From assembly GCA_034933245.1 (NCBI GenBank), contig JAYFNX010000046.1:1-38730 (forward strand): DNA of 38,730 bases. The letters are read 5' to 3'. This document shows positions 32,758 to 38,730 of the stretch, piece by piece. The position numbers and the translations under genes are program-made. The first letter of the stretch is position 1, and every line of letters begins with the position of its first letter. The notes under the pieces are model-generated. The model saw only the letters and a program-made list of their open reading frames with translations, was not told the origin of the DNA and ran no database searches. This DNA is from Pelethousia sp034933245. Its GTDB lineage: Bacteria > Bacillota > Clostridia > Christensenellales > CAG-138.

Positions 32758-33469
32758 ACAGATGTTTTTGGAAGAGCTGAAGCAGCAGCTAAAAGCAAAC
32801 CGCGTACCGGACATTGACGAGATTATCGCTGAATATGCGGACCATTTTTTGCATAAAGCGGCGGACGGCTACACGGAGGAAGAAATCGTAAACGCGCTGG
32901 GGGATGCAAAGGAATTGGCCCGGGCGTATGCATCGGACGGGAAAATAGCAGAATCCCCCGCGCGTCTTCCCCGGCTGATCGGGCTTGGCCTTGCGGACGT
33001 TTTAATAATGCCGCTGTTTCTTCTGGCGTTGGTATGGGTTGCTGCGCTGGCTATCGCTGTGCTGGCGTTTGTTTTTGCCGGCGCCTGGCTGATCATCAGC
33101 CCGTCGTCCCCTGCGAGGATGCTGCTCCTTCCCCATATGCCCTATCTGCCCGGGGCGCTGCTGGGAGCCGGTATCCTTGCCCTGGGCGGGCTCTTCGGGG
33201 TGCTGACGGTCCAATGTTTTTTGCTGGTTAAAAAACTCTGGGCGGCGTTTTTGCGCTGGCACCGTTCTGTTCAAACCGGTAGGAAACTGCCGCCCTACGT
33301 GCTGTTTCCGCTTGTGGAAGGGAAGGCAAAGCGGCGATTGCGCCGCGTTGCGCTCGCTTGTTCCGTGATGTTCGCGGTTTGCTTCACGGCGGCGTATGCA
33401 TGGATGGCTTTTGCGGCGGGCAATTTTGAATTCTGGCACGTATGGAGGTGGTTCCAATATGCCGGCTGA
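32750..33469 (+). CDS. HAAS-domain (DUF1700-like) membrane protein
   Basis: A 239-residue membrane protein. The N-terminal helical HAAS domain is clear (FLEELKQQLKANRVPDIDEIIAEYADHF, DGYTEEEIVNALGDAKELAR). About four hydrophobic segments follow at residues 83-115, 130-165, 200-225. In related operons HAAS proteins are controlled by PadR and may bind the regulator or sense envelope state; this is not established. The ATG at 32750 overlaps padR (ATGAATAG) with GGGAGGG upstream. A longer frame from 32690 is rejected. Confidence 0.88.
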   Translation: MNRQMFLEELKQQLKANRVPDIDEIIAEYADHFLHKAADGYTEEEIVNALGDAKELARAYASDGKIAESPARLPRLIGLGLADVLIMPLFLLALVWVAALAIAVLAFVFAGAWLIISPSSPARMLLLPHMPYLPGALLGAGILALGGLFGVLTVQCFLLVKKLWAAFLRWHRSVQTGRKLPPYVLFPLVEGKAKRRLRRVALACSVMFAVCFTAAYAWMAFAAGNFEFWHVWRWFQYAG

Positions 33470-34328
33470 AAAAAAGGCGGTTGTTGTAACCGGCGCCACG
33501 TCCGGCATCGGGCTGGCCGTGTGCGAGCTGCTCATCAAGAAGGGCTTTTGCGTACTGGCGGTAGGCCGCTGCGCGGAGCATTGTGAACGCGCGAAGAAGG
33601 CGCTCCTGGCGCAATACCCGGAGGCGAGCCTGGCATGCTTCTTTGGCGATCTGGTGCAGCAGCGCGAGGTGCTGCGGGTGGCGGATGAAATCGGCACTTA
33701 TCTTGACGAACGCTGCAACGGACGCCTATGGGGCCTGGTAAACAATGCGGGCTGTGTGCGCAGCTGGTATATGACGAGCGAGGAGGGCTATGAGCAACAG
33801 TTTGCTTTGAACCATCTTGCCGGCTTTCTGCTGGCCCATCGTCTGCTGCCCTACCTTAAAGCTGCAAAGGGGCGCGTGCTGTTTACATCCAGCCAATCCC
33901 ATAAGCATATAAAGATGCGCTGGCACGATCCGATGTTCCAGAAGCGGTACCATCCGCTGCTTGCCTACAAGCAGTCGAAGCTGTGCAACCTTTTGACCGT
34001 GCTCTCGTTAAACCGGCAGTTTGGGTATGAAGGCATTGCGGCCTATTGTGTGGATCCGGGGCTTGTCAATACCGCTATCGGCAATAAAAAGACCGGCTGG
34101 CTGGTGGGCTTTGTTTGGGAAATACGCCGTCGCCATGGCCTAGCGCCAGAGGTAGCGGCAAGGACCTATGGCTACCTGCTTCAAAATAGCGAGTGCCCCG
34201 ACGGTCTCTATTTTGGCAACTGCCTGCCTAAGCCCTATAGCAGCCAGGTAAACCGCAGCAACGCGGACCGGCTTTACGCATTGAGCCAAGCGCTCTGCAA
34301 CATCGTGAAAGAGGAGGTGCAGGCGTGA
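33459..34328 (+). CDS. Short-chain dehydrogenase/reductase
   Basis: A 289-residue Rossmann-fold oxidoreductase. Cofactor motif TGATSGIG near residue 11 and NNAG in LVNNAGCV are intact; the catalytic pair is Y-K-Q-S-K in LAYKQSKLCN, with Ser in FTSSQSHKH. The length and the SQSHKHIKMRW insertion resemble the retinol-dehydrogenase/WW-oxidoreductase-like branch. Substrate unknown. The start at 33459 overlaps the HAAS gene (ATGCCGGCTGA) and has GGAGG upstream; the next gene starts at its stop (GTGA). Confidence 0.9.
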   Translation: MPAEKKAVVVTGATSGIGLAVCELLIKKGFCVLAVGRCAEHCERAKKALLAQYPEASLACFFGDLVQQREVLRVADEIGTYLDERCNGRLWGLVNNAGCVRSWYMTSEEGYEQQFALNHLAGFLLAHRLLPYLKAAKGRVLFTSSQSHKHIKMRWHDPMFQKRYHPLLAYKQSKLCNLLTVLSLNRQFGYEGIAAYCVDPGLVNTAIGNKKTGWLVGFVWEIRRRHGLAPEVAARTYGYLLQNSECPDGLYFGNCLPKPYSSQVNRSNADRLYALSQALCNIVKEEVQA

Positions 34329-35122
34329 ATGTGCTGATCACCGGCGCAGCGGGCGGGCTGGGCCGCGCATTTGCCGTGGAATGCGCTAGGCGCGGCTATA
34401 ACCTGTTTCTGACCGATAGCAACGCAATAGGCCTTGCCCGCATCCGCCAGGGAATTCTTTGCAGGTTCGGGCGCGCCACGCAAGGGATGGCCTGCGACAT
34501 CACGGACAGCAGCCAGCTCCACAGCCTGCTCCAATATGCGAGCGAAATTCGTTTTCGGTTCGATATGCTCATTAATGTGGCCGGGATTGATTTTGAGGGC
34601 GGATTCCTGGGCCGCGATGCGGAATCCATCGCAAAAATCATTAACCTGAACATCGGCGCTACACTGGGCGTAACCCACAGGGCGCTGGAATCGCGCAACC
34701 CCGGTCTGCCGTTTTTCCTGGTGTTTGTTTCCAGCCTGGCATCGTTGTACCCGATGCCCCTGAAGGCGACCTATGCGGCCTCCAAGCGTTTTTTGCTGGA
34801 TTTTGCATGTGCGCTGCGGCAAGAGCTGCGCGCGGAAAACGTTTCCGTGCTGGCGCTGTGCCCCGGCGGGCTGGCGACAACCGAAGCCGCTGTGTCCGGC
34901 ATCGCCGCCCAGGGTTTGATGGGAAGCATCACTTCAAACGGCCTTGAAAGGCTGACGAGGCGCACGATCAGCCGGGTGCTCGCCGGGAGGCCCCTCTATA
35001 TCCCCGGGCTGATGAATGGCGCACTGCGAATGCTAGGCAAACTGGTTCCCCGTGGCATTGTTGCCCGCATCATCTATCTGCGTTGGCGCAACGCCCAAAA
35101 GCAGTGGCTAAGCGCCGAGTGA
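34325..35122 (+). CDS. Short-chain dehydrogenase/reductase, second of the pair
   Basis: A 265-residue SDR. TGAAGGLG is at the N-terminus, the catalytic motif is YAASK with Ser in VFVSSLAS. The usual NNAG reads NVAG (LINVAGIDF), a tolerated but less common change. The C-terminal stretch (GRPLYIPGLMNGALRMLGKLVPRGIVARII) is hydrophobic and resembles DltE/YqjQ-like SDRs that sit near membranes. GTG start, with GAGGAGG upstream; it overlaps the previous stop as GTGA. It ends the padR operon before a strong terminator. Confidence 0.9.
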   Translation: MNVLITGAAGGLGRAFAVECARRGYNLFLTDSNAIGLARIRQGILCRFGRATQGMACDITDSSQLHSLLQYASEIRFRFDMLINVAGIDFEGGFLGRDAESIAKIINLNIGATLGVTHRALESRNPGLPFFLVFVSSLASLYPMPLKATYAASKRFLLDFACALRQELRAENVSVLALCPGGLATTEAAVSGIAAQGLMGSITSNGLERLTRRTISRVLAGRPLYIPGLMNGALRMLGKLVPRGIVARIIYLRWRNAQKQWLSAE

Positions 35123-35170
35123 AGCCCGGGCGGATAGCTCCCCTATCCGGCCGGCCTGGGGCAACGCAGG

Positions 35171-35218
35171 CGGAAGGTTCCCTGGGCGTTGGATGCCGGC
35201 CAACGCCTTCCGTTTTTT
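35171..35218 (+). terminator. Terminator of the padR-SDR operon
   Basis: GGCGTTGG pairs with CCAACGCC, flanked by outer arms CGGAA and TTCCG, then six T residues at 35213-35218. The T-run overlaps the stop codon of the convergent SDR gene. Confidence 0.88.
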
Positions 35219-36113
35219 AGGAATCCACGATGGTCCCACCGTTCACGTGCAGGATTTGGCCGGACATATAGGCCGAATCGTCACAAGCAAGGTACACATA
35301 GGCAGGCGCCAGTTCAAACGGCTGGGCCGGCCTTTTCATGGGCACATTAGCCCCAAAGCCGGCCACCTCCTGCTCGGAAAAGCTGGATGGGATCAGGGGC
35401 GTCCACACGGGGCCGGGCGCCACGCCGTTTACCCGAATACCCCGATTTGCCAGGGAAAGGGCTAAGGAGCGCGTCAGCGAAACCAGGGCACCCTTTGTGG
35501 CAGAATAATCCAGCAACGTTTTATGGCCATGATACGCCGTAACGGACGTTGTGTTGATGATGGCCGCCCCGCTTTTCAAGTGGGGCATGGCTGCTCTTAT
35601 CATAAAAAAGCAGCTGAAAATATTGGTGTCAAAAGTCTCCCTTAGTTGCTCGGATGTAATGTCCTCTATGCTGTTTTGCGGATATTGTACGGCGATATTA
35701 TTCACCAGGATATCCAGCTTTCCGTATTCCTCCACGCATTGCTGCACCGCGGTGTTAGCGGCATTCTCCTGCCTTAAGTCCGTTTTAACCAGAATACACC
35801 GCTTGCCGTGGGCCTCGACTGCCGCTTTGGTCCGCTCCGCGTCCCCGCCCTCTGTAAAGTAGGTAATCAGAACATCCGCGCCCTCCTTCGCAAACGCCAA
35901 AGCAACGGCGCGGCCAATGCCGCTGTCGCCTCCGGTTACGATTGCGACGTCGCCGTTTAGTTTTCCGCCCGCCCTATAATTCGGGTTGTCGTATACGGGC
36001 TGCGGGCGCATCCGCTGTTCATTTCCGGGCTGCGAATTCTGATGCTGCGCGGGAATATGAATTTCCATAGCGAGAGGGATTCTATAGGTATCGTTTTGCG
36101 GCTTCTGTGTCAT
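35217..36113 (-). CDS. SDR-family oxidoreductase, general-stress-protein-39 type
   Basis: A 298-residue SDR with a long N-terminal extension (QNSQPGNEQRMRPQPVYDNP) typical of the GSP39/YdaD-YhdF group. TGGDSGIG binds NAD(P), NNIA replaces NNAG, and DYSATKGAL holds the catalytic Tyr and Lys with Ser in TTSVTAYHG. Relatives are induced in stress or sporulation; their substrate is not known. AGGAGAAAAAGAAG precedes the ATG. It is monocistronic between converging and kinase genes. Confidence 0.9.
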   Translation of the reverse strand: MTQKPQNDTYRIPLAMEIHIPAQHQNSQPGNEQRMRPQPVYDNPNYRAGGKLNGDVAIVTGGDSGIGRAVALAFAKEGADVLITYFTEGGDAERTKAAVEAHGKRCILVKTDLRQENAANTAVQQCVEEYGKLDILVNNIAVQYPQNSIEDITSEQLRETFDTNIFSCFFMIRAAMPHLKSGAAIINTTSVTAYHGHKTLLDYSATKGALVSLTRSLALSLANRGIRVNGVAPGPVWTPLIPSSFSEQEVAGFGANVPMKRPAQPFELAPAYVYLACDDSAYMSGQILHVNGGTIVDS

Positions 36114-36248
36114 TCTTCTTTTTCTCCTAACCGTTTTTTATAGGATTTCCTTTGCGTCAAACGGTATGCACAAAAATAGGCCGCTCGTATCCTTCGCCCA
36201 TAGAAAAGCCCTACTTTTCCATCCTGCAATGGGTTAAGATCACAAGAA

Positions 36249-36279
36249 GGCCGCAGAAGGGTTGTTCTGCGGCCGCGTT
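36249..36279. terminator. Terminator after the second GHKL kinase gene
   Basis: GGCCGCAGAA (36249-36258) pairs with TTCTGCGGCC (36265-36274). GCGTTTTT follows on the plus strand and TTCTTGTG on the minus strand. It lies 12 bases beyond the kinase stop. Confidence 0.7.
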
Positions 36280-36286
36280 TTTACGT

Positions 36287-37573
36287 TCAGGCGGATAGCG
36301 TGACCATAACGGTGAAGATCGTATCCGTATAGCTCATTTCAATATCGTTACCGGGCCGGCTTACGATGCGCCGGATTCCAACCAGCCCCAACCCCCCTTT
36401 ATATTTGCGGGAGATGATCTCCCCATTCTTTTTTATGACGGTTCCGTCAAACGCATTTTCTATCATCAGCATCAGCTGGTCCTCTGCCATCCGCGCGTCA
36501 AAGCGGATATACCGATCTTCCAGTTCGCCCAAGCGCTTGTTTGCCTCCAAAGCGTTTTGCAGCAGGTTGCCCACCACAACGCTTAAATCCAACGCATCGA
36601 TGGGAATATCCGGCGGTATGGCAAGATGTGTCTCCAGCCGTATGTTTTGGGTCCGGCACTGCTGTGCATACCATGCCACAATGGCGTTTACGCTGCGATG
36701 CTCCGCAAACTGCTCCGCAGCCTGCAAGCGGTATTCATCGGCCAGCTTGGCAAGATAGGCGTCCACCCCCTCTTTGGTCTCCATCCCCTGCAGTGCGCGC
36801 ATATGCAGGGAAAAATCGTGCCGTAGCCGCTGGATGCTTTCATAGTTTTGCAATTGTTGATTATACTGGTTGCGCTGCTGGACGACCACATTGCGGGCAT
36901 ATTCCAATTCCAACTCCGCCTCTTTGCGCTGCACAAGATCCGTTAAGCTCTTGATAAGCAGGAAGTATACCGCCAGCGTCATGCCCATGAAGAGCAAGTT
37001 GAACAGCGCGTTTCCCCCCGTTTCGAAACGGATGGTATCCCCTGAAAACCCCACCATAAACACGATGAGAGATAAAAGCGGATATACGCACAAAATCCGG
37101 ATGGTGCGCAAGGGCAGGATCTCAAACATTTGGCGGATGGCAGGGGCGCACAACCGCACAGCCACAGCATACAGCACCAGAAATAGGATAAACACCAGCA
37201 CGGCCGTCTCTTCTACGCCAAGCGGCACATATCCCTCCGCCGAGGCGGCGACAAATCCGCATAATGCCGTGAGCACCGCGGAAAACATCCAAGCCGATAG
37301 GGAAGTGAACAAAACGACCGCCGGATCGTCCGCAAAGAGCAGCATCCAGAACACCAGCAGGCCACCGGAAAAACATAGATTCAGCGTCACATGAACCGCG
37401 TCGGACACAGGGAAGAGAAACTGCACGGAAATCTGGATGATCCAGATCAGGGAAGAGACCGATAGAACCAGCTCCTGAGAACCGCGTTTATGGTGCAGAA
37501 AGGATAGCACCGGGATCATCTTTACCAGCATCTGAAAAAAGGTGATGAGCAAAAGGCATGCGCCAACCGTCAT
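36287..37573 (-). CDS. GHKL-type sensor histidine kinase
   Basis: A 428-residue kinase with about six membrane segments in the first 200 residues and no large extracellular domain, as in AgrC/ComD-like kinases. A coiled coil leads to the phosphoacceptor LRHDFSLHMRALQGM, then the ATPase domain: N box VVVGNLLQNALEANKRL and G box YKGGLGLVGIRRIV. It overlaps the regulator gene upstream (ATGA). The signal is unknown; the adjacent symporter suggests an imported solute. Confidence 0.9.
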   Translation of the reverse strand: MTVGACLLLITFFQMLVKMIPVLSFLHHKRGSQELVLSVSSLIWIIQISVQFLFPVSDAVHVTLNLCFSGGLLVFWMLLFADDPAVVLFTSLSAWMFSAVLTALCGFVAASAEGYVPLGVEETAVLVFILFLVLYAVAVRLCAPAIRQMFEILPLRTIRILCVYPLLSLIVFMVGFSGDTIRFETGGNALFNLLFMGMTLAVYFLLIKSLTDLVQRKEAELELEYARNVVVQQRNQYNQQLQNYESIQRLRHDFSLHMRALQGMETKEGVDAYLAKLADEYRLQAAEQFAEHRSVNAIVAWYAQQCRTQNIRLETHLAIPPDIPIDALDLSVVVGNLLQNALEANKRLGELEDRYIRFDARMAEDQLMLMIENAFDGTVIKKNGEIISRKYKGGLGLVGIRRIVSRPGNDIEMSYTDTIFTVMVTLSA

Positions 37574-38283
37574 GAGCCGCCTCCCGTCCGCATTTTGCGC
37601 CGGTAGTAGGCTGCCTTGCTGTCGGCCCGGGCGCTTCGGGAAATGGGCACCTCCGTACCGTCGATCAAACGAAAAGAATTATTTTCCATCTGCAAAACGC
37701 AATCCAGGTTGACGACAAAGCTTTTGTGGCACCGCACAAAGGCTTTGTGCATTTGCGCCTCCTTCCAAACATCCTCTAATTTTTGGTGTAAAAATACAGG
37801 ATCGCCGTTTTTCAAATAAATCACGGTGTTGCGCAACTGGCTTTCCATAAATAAAATAGTAGAAATTGGGGTGTCCACCTGTGAACCATGGATCGTCAGC
37901 TCCAGCGTTTGCGGCGCGTACCGGGAAAAAACCCGGCGGAAGGTCGAATACAACTGCCCATGGCGCAGCGGTTTGAGCAGATAACCGACCGCATCCACGT
38001 TATATCCACAAACCGCATAATCCGCCGAGGACGTGATGAACACGATGCCGCAGTCCGAATAAAGATCCCGTAGCTTTTGTGCCAGGCACATCCCGTCCAT
38101 CAGCGGCATCATGATATCCAGAAAATACAGATCAAAGCCGCTGCACGCCAGCACTTTGGCGGCAGAATCAAACGCGGTGATCGAGCAGTTGATATGTTCT
38201 TCGCTTACATAGGTGTGCAACGCATTGCCAACCGCGTCGCGGTCGCAATCGGTATCGTCGCAAATGGCAATTTTCAGGGGCAT
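37570..38283 (-). CDS. LytTR-family response regulator
   Basis: A 237-residue regulator. The receiver begins LKIAICDDTDCDRD, with phosphoacceptor Asp in FDLYFLDIMMPLMDG and Lys in YLLKPL. The LytTR domain occupies about 130-225 (VIYLKNGDPVFLHQKLEDV, AFVRCHKSFVVNLDCV). The ATG at 38283 fits GGTGGA upstream; the ATG at 38295 touches its ribosome site and is unlikely. It is divergent from the symporter gene. Confidence 0.9.
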   Translation of the reverse strand: MPLKIAICDDTDCDRDAVGNALHTYVSEEHINCSITAFDSAAKVLACSGFDLYFLDIMMPLMDGMCLAQKLRDLYSDCGIVFITSSADYAVCGYNVDAVGYLLKPLRHGQLYSTFRRVFSRYAPQTLELTIHGSQVDTPISTILFMESQLRNTVIYLKNGDPVFLHQKLEDVWKEAQMHKAFVRCHKSFVVNLDCVLQMENNSFRLIDGTEVPISRSARADSKAAYYRRKMRTGGGS

Positions 38284-38328
38284 ACAATCCACCATCCCTT
38301 TGTGCGTTGGTTGCTACGATTTTATTAT

Positions 38329-38357
38329 ATAGTATCCCAATCGCACACGGAAGGCAA
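38329..38357 (-). promoter_or_regulatory. Probable promoter of the LytTR/GHKL pair
   Basis: Minus-strand TTGCCT (38357-38352) and TACTAT (38334-38329), 17 bp apart; an overlapping TATAAT (38329-38324) is spaced less well. Confidence 0.5.
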
Positions 38358-38363
38358 TGGACG

Positions 38364-38392
38364 CATTTTTGGTCGAGTATTGACATTTTTGG
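38364..38392 (+). promoter_or_regulatory. Direct repeat, candidate LytTR operator
   Basis: CATTTTTGG occurs at 38364-38372 and again at 38384-38392, identical 9-mers with an 11-bp spacer. They end just before the poor -35 region (GATTCG) that precedes TATAAT at 38418-38423. Two short direct repeats upstream of a weak -35 box are the usual LytTR-regulator target. Confidence 0.6.
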
Positions 38393-38476
38393 ATGATTCG
38401 CCTTGCTGTATTTTGGTTATAATTTACTTGTGCAGGCAGATCATCTATTCTATCCAACGATCGTGGAGGAATCGCC

Positions 38477-38730
38477 GTGCAAACGAATATTGTAGGAACG
38501 CTCTTCATGCTCTTGTACCTATGCCTGATGTTGGTCATCGGCTGGTACTCGTCCAACCGGATTAAAAGCAATGCCGACTTTGTCGTGGCAGGCCGGTCTC
38601 TGGGACCATGGATCCTAGCGGCTACCCTGGCGGCAACGGAAATCGGAGGCGGCAGATCCTTGGGCGGGGAGCAGCAGGGAATGGAGGGCTATGGCATTCG
38701 CAGTGCCTGGTATGTGGTGGCCGTGGGCGT
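38477..38730 (+). CDS. Sodium:solute symporter family protein, N-terminal part (runs off the window)
   Basis: The first 84 codons are present. The N-terminal segment IVGTLFMLLYLCLMLVIGWY is membrane helix 1, followed by KSNADFVVAGRSLGPWILAATLAATEIGGG, characteristic of the SSS family. The usual ATEIGGGT/S-x-x-G continues here as RSLGGEQQGMEGYG. The substrate is unknown. The start is GTG at 38477, seven bases after GGAGG. It is divergent from a LytTR/GHKL pair that probably controls it. Confidence 0.88.
   Translation, partial: MQTNIVGTLFMLLYLCLMLVIGWYSSNRIKSNADFVVAGRSLGPWILAATLAATEIGGGRSLGGEQQGMEGYGIRSAWYVVAVG

Overview
The window looks like chromosome of a strictly anaerobic, low-oxygen-tolerance Firmicute of the Clostridia type. 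The grounds are strong AGGAGG ribosome-binding sites, a T-box leader, a PyrK-dependent (class 1B) dihydroorotate dehydrogenase, GatCAB instead of a visible direct Asn/Gln tRNA route, several multi-[4Fe-4S] proteins, GHKL/LytTR two-component pairs and a surface protein with an LPXTG-like tail. I cannot name a species. No tRNA, rRNA, CRISPR array or intact mobile element is visible.

Layout. (1) 1-1170: the start of a creatininase-family gene, divergent from a Crp/Fnr regulator, with a Crp-like palindrome between them. (2) 1450-4923: pyrF-pyrK-pyrD-pyrE on the minus strand behind a clear promoter, a 40-codon leader ORF and a terminator whose loop holds the leader stop codon. (3) 5092-6765: an H-cluster (hydrogenase-like) protein fused to a methyl-accepting-chemotaxis signalling tail. 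(4) 7131-12502: aspS::gatC fusion, gatA and gatB, preceded by a T-box leader whose best specifier codon is AAC (Asn). (5) 12542-16387: a type-2 malate/lactate dehydrogenase-family gene and a 7TM GHKL kinase/LytTR regulator pair. (6) 16677-17998: a plus-strand group of a TM2 protein, a lipoprotein and an unknown small protein. (7) 18332-24451: glnA and a complete livJ-H-M-G-F branched-chain amino acid type ABC transporter. (8) 24958-26409: a repeat-rich wall-anchored surface protein. (9) 26504-32108: an XdhC-family gene and an ORP-like cluster (Mrp-NifX fusion, MBL-fold gene with a frameshift, two MinD-like ATPases with inserted ferredoxin domains, NifX/ORP-like protein, DUF5320 protein). (10) 32434-35122: padR, a HAAS/DUF1700 membrane protein and two short-chain dehydrogenases in a tightly overlapping operon. 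(11) 35217-36113: a GSP39-like SDR. (12) 36287-38730: a second GHKL/LytTR pair, divergent from the start of a sodium:solute symporter, with a 9-bp direct repeat with 11-bp spacing just upstream of the symporter's -10 box.

How the parts work together. Three blocks carry visible control elements: UTP-type attenuation for pyr, tRNA-Asn sensing for indirect aminoacylation, and a two-component pair that probably switches on the adjacent symporter. The ORP-like cluster and the H-cluster receptor are both typical of anaerobes and probably handle metal clusters and redox or H2 sensing. Many neighbouring genes overlap by ATGA or GTGA, so most blocks are single operons.
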